In this document: piece after piece, positions 49,289 to 60,124 of the stretch
Layout of the letters: each line of letters starts with the position of its first letter
How positions within the stretch are numbered: the first letter of the stretch is position 1
Origin: Alligator mississippiensis
Lineage: Eukaryota > Chordata > Crocodylia > Alligatoridae
Assembly: GCF_030867095.1 (NCBI RefSeq)
Contig: NC_081825.1
Span: 50,954,501-51,018,500, forward strand
Length of the DNA stretch: 64,000 bases
Reading direction: 5' to 3'
Translations under genes and position numbers: made by a program
The notes under the pieces: generated by a model
Databases searched by the model: none
What the model was told of the DNA's origin: nothing
The model's input: only the letters and a program-made list of their open reading frames with translations

Positions 49289-49554
49289 CAGGGGCAGGCA
49301 ATTATTTCGGGCAGAGGGCCACTTACTGAGTTTTGGCAAGCCATCAAAGGCCACATGACAGGCAGCCAGGGGCAGATAAATATTAATTTTCTAAATTTTT
49401 TAGGGGTCCCACGGGCCAGATACAGTGGCCTGGAGGACTGGATTCGGCTCATAGATTCATAGATGTTAGGGCCGGAAGGGACCTCAATAGATCATCGAGT
49501 CCGACCCCCTGCATAGGCAGGAAAGAGTGCTGGGCTGCATTTTGCCCACCCCTG
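49289..49554 (+). mobile_element. hAT element with an inserted CR1 tail
   Basis: It starts CAGGGGCAGGCAATTATTTC and ends TTTTGCCCACCCCTG. GTGGGGGG and GTGTGGGG flank it, a 7-of-8 duplication. The internal text GGCAGCCAGGGGCAGATAAA then TTTTCTAAATTTTTTAGGGG matches the ends of the 25516 family. A CR1 tail interrupts it at 49450. Confidence 0.85.
49450..49532 (-). mobile_element. Short CR1 3' tail inserted in a hAT element
   Basis: CATAGATTCATAGATGTTAG, GGACCTCAATAGATCATCGA and CCCCCTGCATAGGCAGGAAA nearly match the tails at 5415-5500 and 46405-46485. Around 83 bases remain, and GGCT is repeated at the edges. Confidence 0.85.
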
Positions 49555-50439
49555 GTGTGGGGGGGGGTTGGAGCCCGGGGGTCGGGGGGATTCCCATACT
49601 CAGATGCTCCTGGGGTGGGACGGAAGGACTACTGGGGTAGGTGACTCTGGTCCCTGCCATGCGAGTCTCTGGAGGAATATACTTCAGGGTGCCACAGGGT
49701 GCTGCTCACTCAATACAGCAGCCATGCAATACATAACCAAAGCAGTGCTCGATTAGGAGGTAAGGCTTGTTTGTTTCCTTCTGCTGCCAAATTGAGGTGC
49801 TACTAAATTCAGATAAAGGGAGGGTTGTTCACTGAGTCTACAAAGTTTGAGAACTGCTTCTTGAGACAGAATTTCCTATATGCCACTTTTGCCTCCCCCT
49901 CCCTTTTTTAAATGTAAAGTGCTTTTCTCTTTAATCTCAGGATTCTCTTCAGTGATATAGTCCTGTCAGTTGCATATAAGAAATGTCCTTTCCTCCATAC
50001 CCTGGAATTTTCCTTTGTTTGGACCAGACATAGTCAGCTATCTTATGAAGAGCCATATGGCTAGAGAGCTGGTGGCATAGAAGCATTCCAGGAGGAATGC
50101 CTAGAAAAGCTTTCTGCACTATAAGTACTCCTCAGAGGAAGTATTCATTTAGCAGCCAACGACTAAAACTTGTCATTATTCTCCACTGTGTTGAGGAAGT
50201 GACAGAACACACTCTAAAACTGGAAGTGCTCTCAGCTGCTGCCAGGGACCTGCATTATTGGGAGGAAAGCAGTGTTAGTGGTCCAGTAACAAGTCCTGTT
50301 GCCTTTAGTTCTACTCAGGGTGTGGACCCAAGTACATTTGGAGAACTTTCAAAAGGGCAACAGATATTACATTCTAATTGTTGTGTGAACTATCTGGGAA
50401 GAATTCAAGTGCAACAAAACCTGCTCCAACTGTAACACT

Positions 50440-50600
50440 GCTTTGTCCAGGGTTGAAGTTGGATGTTTTCCTATATTTGAATCATTCTCAGTTCATTCAC
50501 ACATAACAATCAGAACATTAAGAGCTAGCTGCTGCCCTTTTAAAACTTTCCTTTTTGAAAAGGCTCCAGATGTACTGGTGTCTGCACCCTTAGAGGGGAG
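50440..50600. repeat. Unnamed repeat, copy 1
   Basis: TTCTCAGTTCATTCACACAT, GCTGCTGCCCTTTTAAAACT and TTTTTGAAAAGGCTCCAGAT occur in the same order and strand at 62330-62460. No family is recognised. Confidence 0.5.
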
Positions 50601-51636
50601 TTAGTAAATTAGAAATTTCCTCATGACACTTAGGAAAGAATAGATTCAGGCATCCTGGCTCTTCAGGGTAAGAGAGGGGAAATGCAAGAAAGAAAAAGAA
50701 GTGGGTGAGTTGGGTTAATTAAGAAAGATCCCGAAATATCTTACACTAGGAAGGTAGTAACCTAACAGCACAAAAGAAAAACAACACACATTCGAAACCA
50801 CTAATAATTAAAGGATCAGGCGTTGTTTCTTAATGAAAAACAGGCATATGATATACAGCAGAAGAATATATGAAGTCAACAATGAGTGGAGATGAATGGG
50901 CTTGTAAAAATAAATTAAGCGCATTAAGGATATTCATCTTGTTTTGCTCAGCTGCAGCAGGAATCCCAAGGGAGAGTGCAACCCTACCATAAATGCTACT
51001 ACAATATGCAAGAGAGAGGGAATGCTGTGAGTTACAAATAAAGCAGCACCCTGACCCACTTTCATCATTTCTCTCAGTTCCAAAAACTGTATTTAAAAGA
51101 GCTGTAAAATGCTTGCACATAGTAACTCTCTGAGTTTATTAGGGAACTTTGCAGCTATTGAAAACTGAACTGATCAGAAAAATAAATGTCATGGTACAAA
51201 ACACAACCAGTTTCTATAAAGCTAAGGTTTAAATATGTAAAGCTATAAGGTAAAAAGTACTATATATTTATATTTCCATAAAGCTGAAGGAGCATAAAAA
51301 TTATGTGTAATCTGGGGCACTGAAACGCATCTGACACAATTTTTTGGTGGGTAAATGGGCCTCAGTGGGATGATCTAAACTGATAACTTAAAATTAAGAC
51401 ATTTAATAAAACTAACAAAGTATTAATATTACAATATTTGCTGAGACTATCCTACCATTTTGCTTTCAGAACATACTGCTAAACAAATTGCTGCCTTCTC
51501 CCTCTACATTATAACAGTAGAGATCTACAAAAAAAATTCCAAGAGAGGTCCTCTTTCTAATACTGATACCTTAATTTTTCAAACATGGAAAAACAGAATT
51601 CTGATTTCAACAATTCTTGACCGATTTGACACTTAC

Positions 51637-51751
51637 TCTTTGATATCACGAAGTTGATCTACATCCTGAGGTTTTGTGAAATCTGGATCATGTGCCAGTA
51701 AGTGAATCATATAGGGTACTACGTATTCAGGCAGCAGGGATAACAACTTTT
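51637..51751 (-). CDS. PDS5A: PDS5A coding exon h
   Basis: This exon encodes [20 protein letters not shown], then [18 protein letters not shown]. Human PDS5A has TRSQ where this has TKPQ. The acceptor is ACTATTATAG and the donor GTAAGT is a consensus site. Length is 115 bases and both junctions are split codons. An 8.9-kb intron full of transposable elements follows. Confidence 0.95.
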
Positions 51752-52281
51752 CTATAATAGTAAAACAAAAGAGTATAAACAACGCAAATATTTATAAGCA
51801 GAGAAGAAGAAAACCAGTCTGAGTTATTTTGTTTTTACACAAACATACAATGCAAATTTAAATTTATCCACATTTGTTTGCAAGATTAAATTTTAGCAGG
51901 TCATGAACACTAAATCTATTTCAATTTACTCCAGAAAGAAAAAGCTAAAACTTAAAAAGTTAGAACTCAAAAGTTTTATTTTTGTGCAAGATGAAACTGA
52001 TTTGAATAGATACCACAATGACTACAGCACTAAACACAATTATATTTTAAAAACAATTATTGCCAGTGTACGGAAAAGTAATTTTTATAAAGAGGGTAAG
52101 GCCACTACGAGACAAAGTGAATGCTTGTTATACTATCCATCTTAAAAATAAGAAAAAATATTACTTCCAAACACATTCTGTTGTGAAAAATGCCAGACAA
52201 GATTAATAGCTTAAGTTTTAAGAACTTCTTAAGTTTACTCTTCAACAATTATACTTTGAACAAATTTTACTACATACTAAC

Positions 52282-52486
52282 CATTAGCCATTGGATTCTG
52301 CTTAATATATTCCCTTCGTATACTGATGTTTTTGAGCAAACACTGTCTGGCATGCGCTCTTCTCTCTTTCACAGGGTCTTTGGCACACAAAGCAAAGATT
52401 GCCATATATTCCAATGGGAGCAATAATTTCACAAGTGCTTTATGTAGTTTCTGAGCAAATATCTGCCTCACTTGATAACATTCATC
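52282..52486 (-). CDS. PDS5A: PDS5A coding exon g
   Basis: This exon encodes [59 protein letters not shown] and YIKQNPMAN, and ends one base into a glutamate codon. The [18 protein letters not shown] stretch separates PDS5A from PDS5B, which has [18 protein letters not shown] from memory. Human PDS5A has PMAT where this has PMAN. The acceptor is GTTACAG and the donor is GTTAGT. At 205 bases it is the longest internal exon here. Confidence 0.96.
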
Positions 52487-52771
52487 CTGTAACAGCAAAA
52501 ACACAAACAATATAGCAATAAGAGTTTTATCCTCTCAACATGATAAAAGAAAAACCTCAAACTGGGAACAGTGAAATGGCATGATTTAAGAAGATTAATA
52601 CACACAATGTGATATCTGAAGTGTCTGGAAAGACTTTTTTTAAAGAAAGTTCAATGGTGAAAGAATATGTCAAATCTTAATATCAGCAAAAGCTCTATGA
52701 TGAGGACTATGACTTAGTTAAACTAACAGTTCCTTCACAAATTACAACTTCATTCAAAAGCAGATACTTAC

Positions 52772-52895
52772 ATTAATGACAAGTGCACAAAGCTGGAACT
52801 GTTCTGGGGTAATTATTTCATGGTAACAAGGCTCCTGTGCAAGTTTCATTATGGCACTACCAGCAGCTAGCCGTAGACGAGACATGTCAGATTTA
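52772..52895 (-). CDS. PDS5A: PDS5A coding exon f
   Basis: This exon encodes [19 protein letters not shown], then [20 protein letters not shown] and IN. It belongs to one of the most conserved HEAT segments shared by PDS5A and PDS5B. The acceptor is TTTTTATAG and the donor GTAAGT is a consensus site. Length is 124 bases; it completes the split serine codon and ends in phase 0. The next exon lies 285 bases downstream. Confidence 0.95.
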
Positions 52896-53383
52896 CTATA
52901 AAAAGAAATCAATACATTCAAATTGTTTGAGCATCATCAAGTTTCCTTCTTTTATAAAGGACCAATCAATAAAAAAAATTATCGCTATGACAGGTCTTAG
53001 GTTCTTAATCTAAATTTACCTGACTAGGAAAGAACAATTATGTAAAAATAATCTGTCATCTTTTGCCTTAATGTAAGTTCAATATTGTAGAGCAATAAAA
53101 GAGTTTAAATTTCTTTTGTTTTAACATCACTGTATACAAAACTGATTCCAAAGGGTTAACTGTGCAAGTTTGATTTGTAAATTGTTTTTCCTCTATGTAA
53201 CATCTAGCATTTCAAACTTAGCTTCATTAAAAAAGGTTAGTTTGCTGAGACTTGTCAGAAAAATTACATGTCCATGTATAAACCATGCTTTTTTCATCCT
53301 AAAAAAAAATTGTCTAGGAGTTCTATTAGAATTTAGCTTATACTTTGGTTCTATAAAAAGTTTGGTACTGCAGTGGTCTAGGC

Positions 53384-53577
53384 TGAGGGAGGGGCACTTC
53401 AACCTTCCAGCCCACGGGCTGGATGAATGGCGCGAGGCCCATCCATAGGCCAGATCCTTGGGGCAGGGTCAGCACATGGGGTTGTTTTGTGGCTGAGATC
53501 ATTTCTGTTATTTGACCTGAAGGGCTCCCCATGGCTTAGATGACATAGCCCTGTGGGCTGGAGGTTGAGCACCAAAA
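53384..53577. mobile_element. hAT element, 194 bases, first of a back-to-back pair
   Basis: The terminal regions match in inverse: CACTTCAACCTTCCAGCCCA near 53395 against GCTCAACCTCCAGCCCACAG read from the other end. GTCTAGGC flanks it at 53376-53383 and 53578-53585. The outermost bases are diverged. Confidence 0.75.
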
Positions 53578-53585
53578 GTCTAGGC

Positions 53586-53868
53586 TAGTGGTTCTGAACC
53601 TTTTTAGACTCTCCTCAGCATGCCTCTGAGAATGCCAGGTCTTTGCTTACACTTGTTTTTTTTTACTATGGAAAAAGAACAGGGCAATTCTTCTGCTGCA
53701 AAGAACTAAGGAAGACCACAACAGGTCAGAATGTTTTTGACACTATGGATTGCTTTTTTAAATCTTTGGGTTTATCTTGTGAACCATGCAAGTGATTGCA
53801 CACCTAAAAGTGTTAATATTACATTACATTCTTAAAAGGATTTAACATCACCCTGGTTAGAATCACTG
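53586..53868. mobile_element. hAT element, 283 bases, second of the pair
   Basis: The ends are TAGTGGTTCTGAACCTTTTT and the inverse of CAGTGATTCTAACC. GTCTAGGC flanks it at 53578-53585 and 53869-53876, so it shares one target copy with the preceding element. The ends resemble the 29913 family. Confidence 0.82.
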
Positions 53869-54953
53869 GTCTAGGCCTATTGCTCCACAAGACAGTGATC
53901 CAGAGAGGCTAATCCCATTCCTACTGATGTCAATAGGGTTCTGTCCATAATTTGTTTACAACATAGGATCCTTTTAGCAGGAATAAAAAGTAGAAAGGCA
54001 GATATAACTGAAGTTAGAAAAAAGTAGCACAATGGTAATGTGTTACTTAAATTTCGATATTTAGACTTTGAACTTAACTAAGAGGACAGAACTAGAATAT
54101 AGTTGCTTTAACCGTCCATTTCAATACATTTTTTAAGCAAAGCTAGCTTAATAGAACCATTATGTATCGCAATTAAACCTGAGACTAACTTTATTTTCCA
54201 ATTTCTGCTGCTGACTAGCTGCATTACTTGGTATTTTGCTTGGCTCATTTACAAAATAAGAATAAAACCCATCTCAGCAAGGATACTATTGGTACTCATT
54301 AATATTTGTGCAGTGTTTTAAAATCCTTGAAAGAAATGCATTACAGAAATGCAGTGTACTCTATCAATATTTCTTCACAATCAAAAGGGTAGAGTTTGTT
54401 TGAAGGATGAATGCTTAGACACTTGAAACAAAAGTTACAAAAATCCTGGAAGTGTAGAATCAGTTATATTTTTGCTATAGTTGTCTTTTCTGCCTGCCTA
54501 TAATTCCCTACTGATATAGCATTTGAATGAAAGCCAAGAAAAAATATGAAATATTCCCATCCGAAGGAGCTCCAAAAGAAGTTGTTAAAGCACTAAATAC
54601 ATTGTCTGATCATTTAAATGTAAATAAAGGAAAGAAGTTCCTGGAAGTCTTTCATTCCTCCTCTGATAAATAAAACAACTACAGTCCCATTTAGATTACT
54701 ATCATAGTGAGAGCAACAGGTAAACAACACAAATGTGCTTTTTATATATGTTGGTTTACTGCTGTAATTAAATATCTTGATCGGCATCCATTTCTGCTAC
54801 CACATTATTCTATGTTCTGTAAGCATCTTAAAAACCTTTAAAACTCCTTCCTCAGCTACATGCCAGGGGGAAGAAGGCAAAACATGTATATATAATATTC
54901 AGTGAAATTCTACAGTGTTGAAAATATATGAAAAGAAAAAAACGAAATCTGAC

Positions 54954-55090
54954 CTGATTCTCTTCTGTTCTGTCAAGTCTCCTTCACTGACTAGCATAGC
55001 TGATAATAACCGGAGTGTTGAATTTGCAGATTTAGACTGGTTGTTTTTCATACCCAATAGCCAACGTACCAAAAGTTTAATTGCTTGTAC
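54954..55090 (-). CDS. PDS5A: PDS5A coding exon e
   Basis: This exon encodes [20 protein letters not shown], then [20 protein letters not shown] and EQKRI, with the conserved WLLGMKNN helix. The acceptor is TTTTTAATAG and the donor is GTCAGA. It is 137 bases, starts in phase 0 and ends two bases into a serine codon. Confidence 0.95.
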
Positions 55091-56042
55091 CTATTAAAAA
55101 TAAACAGATGAAAAATAAATTATAATCTGTGCAAATGAATTAAATAGGAAACCAAAATCTATTGTAAACACATTCAAATTTGAACAGACACCTGTTTAAT
55201 GAAGTTCAGACATTTTAAAAGGAACAGAATGAATTGGTGATTGTTTTCATTCATCAAGGAGAAGCAGATGTGGTTTGTTGCTTGAGAGAAGGTTTTTTCA
55301 AGGACACAAAATAAAAAAAAGAATAGAAACACTGCAGAGAACATAAGAACGGGGAAGGAGGGCTCAAGTACAGGAAACAACAAAGAAGGTGAAAAAAACC
55401 CACCCATACAAGCTGCAGAAAGGATTCTGAAGGAACACACCACAAGAAAAAGCTTGTGGTGAAGTAAAAAGAATTAGAAGGATAGCAAGAATTGAAAAAG
55501 AGTCTGTTGACAAGGAGAAGTATCAGGATCCTGAAAAACGAAGATTAAACTATCAATGAAGATGAAGACAAAAGTTGGCGGAAAGCAAAACAGGATCTAA
55601 ATGGTATCTGGGTGATTCTGTAGAACACTTGATTCAGTAGCAAAAAATAACAGAGTTGTTTTTAAGGATAGGAGATATCAGTGGAAATACTTTCTTTCAT
55701 CTTTCAGCATGAAAAGATAAAAGAGAAGACAGTGATGGGAGAAAGTATAGAGATTTTCCTGTCCTAAGTAAATCTACTGATTTACAAAGTTTCTACCCAG
55801 TTGCTGATATAAATACGTTTTACATTTTAACAGAAGTCTTCCTTGCAATACCATAATACTCAAGCTTTGATCAGACTGGCGGACAAGTGCATTTAGGGAA
55901 TGAAGGGCAGCTGCTAAAAGATTAAGAATAGCAGCTAGATTTACATTTCTGAATTAGTCACAATTAGACTCACAGCAAATAGCTTATGAAGGTGAAATTT
56001 TAAGACTCTTATCTTAGTATTTTCAACTTTATATGCCTATAG

Positions 56043-56906
56043 CAGGGGTAGACAACGTTTTTTGGCCGGAGTGTCGAAAAACACCATAATGACTACCTTG
56101 GAAGGTGCCACAGTGCTGGCATGGCAGAAAAACAAAATGAGGGCAAGGGGTACATGGCAGGATGCCCTGCTTGTGCCCCTTGCCCCCAACCCAAAGCCCC
56201 TGCCCCCCAGCTTGGGCCCTGTGGCTGCCAGCAGCTACCCCGGCTCTGGGTAGCTGCTGGAGCCCAGGCTGCTCCAAGCAGGGCTTGCAGCATCCCAGCT
56301 GCCTGCTGGGAGCAGCCCGGGATCCCAGCTGGCAGCAGCTCCCCAGAGCCGGGGCGGCTGCAGCCGGGAGGCTCCAAACAGCTGTGCTGGCACCAGCTCC
56401 CTATCGGCGCAAGCAGGCATGCCTCGGAGCGGGTGGTGGGGGCGGGATGTGAGGCAGTGAAGCCCCGGTCTCTGCCCCGCTCCTGGCACAGAGGTGATGA
56501 GCCCGGCGCAGCTGTTTGTAGTCAGCCCGGGCTCTGGGCAGCTACAAACAGCTGCGCCAGGCTCATCACCTCTGTGCTGGGAGCAGGGGAGAGACCGGGA
56601 CTGCACTGCCTCAGGCCCCACCCCCACCAACCACTTCGAGGCATGCCTGCTCGTGCCGATGCGGAGCTGGTGCCAGAGCCCGGCACAGCTGTTCAGAGCC
56701 TCCTGACTGCAACCGCCCCAGGGAGCTGCTACCAGCCAGGATCCAGGCTGCTCGCAGCAGGCAGCTGGAACATTGCAAGCCCTGCTCAGAGTAGCCCGGG
56801 CTTCGTCGCTGGCAGCAGCTTCCCAGAGCCGGGAGGCTGCGGCGTGCCAAGCAAAATGGCCTTGCGTGCCATGCTCGGCACACGTGCTAGGGGTTGCCGA
56901 CCCCTG
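56043..56906. mobile_element. Foldback hAT element, 864 bases
   Basis: The ends are CAGGGGTAGACAACG and the inverse of CAGGGGTCGGCAACC. Exact GCCTATAG copies flank it at 56035-56042 and 56907-56914. The interior forms a strong palindrome: about 56225-56521 pairs with 56541-56845, for example GAGGTGATGAGCCCGGCGCA and GCTGTTTGTA on the left against their inverse at 56541-56581, with a 19-base loop. Frames of 305 residues (plus) and 241 residues (minus) are mirror products of the arms, not genes. Confidence 0.9.
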
Positions 56907-57182
56907 GCCTATAGATTCAGTAAGATGACAGCACATCAATTCACAGACCATGTGTATCATGGAAAAATTTCCACTGATTTTTCCAACAGCATGTGTGGTC
57001 CTCTAGAATACTGTGTCTCTATTACACAAAATTATTAAGTTATTATAAAAGACTAAAGAAAAAATAATCTGTACATTTTATTTGAAAAATTCTCTATTGA
57101 TAGTTTTGAAATATCAATGGCATACTATCAAATAACTTCAGTCTTGTTAGGAATATCTTATTAATAGCTAGAAAAAATTCAC

Positions 57183-57251
57183 CTTTGCTAGAACTTCTGG
57201 GGAAACCTCTTCATCAGGGGACCACAATTTTCCATTTTTTTCACCTGTTGA
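57183..57251 (-). CDS. PDS5A: PDS5A coding exon d (69 bases, symmetric)
   Basis: This short exon encodes 23 residues, STGEKNGKLW then SPDEEVSPEVLAK, a charged, probably exposed loop between HEAT repeats. The acceptor is CTTTAG and the donor is GTGAAT, weaker than its neighbours' donors. The exon is phase 0 at both ends, so skipping would keep frame. A long GC-rich palindromic hAT element begins about 276 bases downstream of its donor. Confidence 0.93.
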
Positions 57252-57466
57252 CTAAAGATATTTGTATGAGTTGAAAAACCAATTCTCTCACACAAAGCAA
57301 AGTAAATATCAGAAACAGGACTATTTTATTTTAAACTCTATTAAATATAGCATTTTTCTGTGTGCCGTCTCTCCGTATTATTGCTTCGTTGGCCTAAGTA
57401 ACCTGTATATTATAAAAAGTGTAAATCAGCAAAGCAGAACTGTAAGGACTTAAAAATAAATCTTAC

Positions 57467-57625
57467 CCTGTCATTCATTAGGAGATCTTTGACAATGAAA
57501 TTTGCAACTACAGATTTCATCGGAGAAGCAAACTGGTCTGGAGCCAACATAGAAATGTGTCCCAATGAGACTAAAGGAGTTATAAGCTGCTCTGGTACAT
57601 CAGCATTCAAACTTCTACTAAGAGG
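57467..57625 (-). CDS. PDS5A: PDS5A coding exon c
   Basis: This exon encodes 53 residues from [19 protein letters not shown] to [11 protein letters not shown], including the segment [12 protein letters not shown], well conserved between PDS5A and PDS5B. The acceptor is CCTCTCAG and the donor is GTAAGA. It is 159 bases and phase 0 at both ends. Only 215 bases of intron separate it from the next exon. Confidence 0.95.
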
Positions 57626-60000
57626 CTGAGAGGAAAAAAATACATTTAAAATGGACAACACATTAGCAAGTGAAAACTTCTAAACAGTTTAATGAACTTA
57701 ATAATAAGTGAACTGCTGACTAATTTCACTTCCCTCATAAATGACAATTTCATGAGCCAAGACAACTTTTTTGTTAATTACAGAATTATAGTGTGTGAAA
57801 TTATACTACTGATAAAAAAATACCCTTTCTTCCTCCCCTACCCTTCCAACAAAAGGAATCTGATGACTTGTCCATAATTAATTCAAACTTACTTTCTGGA
57901 ATGGTCTCTTAAAGCTGTGAATTGATTAGTTAAATAGTATTAAATCTCTGAGTGGACATTTTCATTCATAAGTAGTTAACTGCACTTGGTTCTGAGAGTG
58001 TCCATATAGGCATTTAATGAAGTTTCATTAATCCAGTTTAAATTCTGTTTTAGTTTATTTGGATTAACAATCTTAAGTGTCCTCATGTAAATGATCCTCG
58101 ATTCTTTATTTCTTTCAAACTTATGGAAAGAATACCAAGATCAGCCCTGGAATTTTTCAAAGCATCTCCAGCAAAGTACCTTACTATTATTCTTTTTGGA
58201 CACACATTTCAAAATATAGCTCTGCAACTAAGTGGCTTCATAGTTAAAGATACTGAGATTTTAATGAAGTAAACAAGAGCTAATCTTATTTAGGTATTGC
58301 AATATGTATTTAACATGTGTTGTTAGTCTGCCATAATATGCAGCATAGCTCCATTCCATCACAAACTGATCAGCAGAAGACTTAACTCAGACAGTGCACA
58401 TTTCAGCTATGTCTAACATAGATGGGCCTCATGCAGTGGCTAACCACAAAAAAACCTCTGATAATTCAACAATATGGAAATTCAAGTTAAGCCAGCTGGC
58501 ACTGTAATAACATTTTTTTTCTGGATTATACTATATGAATAGTATATCTTTGCTAAAAAATGACTGGGCACAGTGCTGTGCAAAGTGATGTGTTCCGCTT
58601 CTTTCCATATGGCTGTCAGGTGATCTGAAGTTCAAAAGGGCGGACATCAAATTGACTTATACAGAAGTTTCTCTTTTAATAGCACCATAGCACTAGGACA
58701 TAAGTAGTAATCACCTCTCCACTTAACAGAGTCTGGTGGTCTTATGTACCAACAGAAGAATTAATAAAGAATACAGACAACACTACCAACTTGAAGATTA
58801 CTATAGGTATCAGCAAATAGATAAACATGCAGCTCACATGTCAATGGATGAGAAGTTTTAACCAATCCCAACAGTAAATCTACCATGCCTGGCACAGCAC
58901 CCTTAGCATACTGTGCTTCTCCTCACACATTGCCTCCTAAACCGGAAAAGGTGTAATGGTGTCTGCCCAGTGCTTTCTGCTGGCTAATCAGCACAGCTGA
59001 GCAAGACTGCTGATTAGTTTGAATGCAACGCTGCATGCTTGAGGGAACTGTTGCTGGGAACAGTGAATTTACTGTGTAGACATGGTCTTCGTCGCAACAG
59101 ACAGCAAAGGAACCAGAAACAAGTGGAGACAAAGCTTGACTTCCCAGGTACCCAATTACAATTTCCCATAGAGGTAAGGAGAAAATTGTTTTTATTCTTA
59201 AAAAAGAATCCAAAGTAAAGGGCACAGATGAAGTATGGCTTGATCCTAGGCCATTATGTTGTGATGACAATTAGGTGTAGAACATTAGGAAACAAAGCTG
59301 TGAACACAGCCTTTTATCAACATAGAAAGTGAGGTCCATTTCTTTTCATTGTAAGAGTTGCCACACTGTTTTCTTTGTGTGTGCTGTGTTGCTCAACATC
59401 GTGTCATGAGTCTGTACTACATACAGCCAAAGCAGATTTCAAGCTCTGTGTGTTTAATTTAAAAACTTCCATGCTTCTAAATTATGCAACATTTCTACCA
59501 TAGAAAAAATGAAGATGCTTCAATTTTTAAAATAAGTTATTAATATTTAGATTAATTAAAACATAAATCAGAACATTCCTCTCTGTTTCATACAAGTTAT
59601 CTTTTTGTCTTTGTACCTGCCTATATGGGAAATTAGTGTGAAGTCAATTTGGCTATTTAAAAACATAAGAGCTACTTTACAGTCAGTAACTTTCACACAG
59701 GGAGTTGGTATGGAGTAGGCATACCACACCATAGATAACTGGCACACTAATTTCTCCATGTAGATAAGTACTGAGCTATAAGGAAGGGCACCTTAAAAAC
59801 AAGTACTGCAATATGAGGAATATAAGTGAAGTGTATCAATAATTGTGTTAATGTCTTCATCTTGACTACCCTGAAACATAGATGCATAACTTTAAGCAAA
59901 TAATTAAGGTTAGAAATTCAACTCAGATTAACATTTCTTCAATCAAGCATTCAATAAAGAATACTATACCAAAGTATTTTAAACGAATAAGGCAACGTAC
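57626..60000 (-). other. PDS5A: PDS5A intron b-c
   Basis: A 2.4-kb AT-rich intron. I see no transposable element, inverted repeat or gene. Confidence 0.7.
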
Positions 60001-60124
60001 CTCAAAGATCTGTGCAAGCTGCACTTCTTTATTTGAAAATATGGCATGTATACAGTGGACAGCCTGTTTTGCCTGGTGAGGAGTACCTCTCTTTGCTTTC
60101 TGATGCAAAATAGGAATTAATGTT
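60001..60124 (-). CDS. PDS5A: PDS5A coding exon b
   Basis: This exon encodes [19 protein letters not shown], then [21 protein letters not shown], a helical HEAT-repeat pair. The acceptor is TTTTGCAG and the donor is GTACGT. The first base finishes the serine codon split from the previous exon, and the exon ends in phase 0. Human PDS5A reads IFTNKE where this reads IFSNKE, a conservative change. Length is 124 bases. Confidence 0.95.

Larger units (their letters stand above)
42786..51636 (-). other. PDS5A: PDS5A intron h-i
   Basis: The largest intron in the window, 8.9 kb. Nearly half is the nested hAT/CR1 structure at 43394-47741. Unassigned stretches are 42786-43380, 47750-48180, 48280-49180 and 49560-51630, apart from the repeat at 50440-50600. 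Confidence 0.85.
52896..54953 (-). other. PDS5A: PDS5A intron e-f
   Basis: A 2.06-kb intron containing the back-to-back hAT pair at 53384-53868. The stretches 52900-53370 and 53880-54950 are AT-rich with nothing recognised. Confidence 0.85.

Noticed and set aside
56121-57038. Open frame of 305 residues on the plus strand and 241 residues on the minus strand (56235-56960)
   Set aside because: Both lie in the GC-rich palindromic hAT element; a stop-poor inverted repeat gives mirror frames. The residue content is biased to Ala, Pro and Gly with no recognisable domain.
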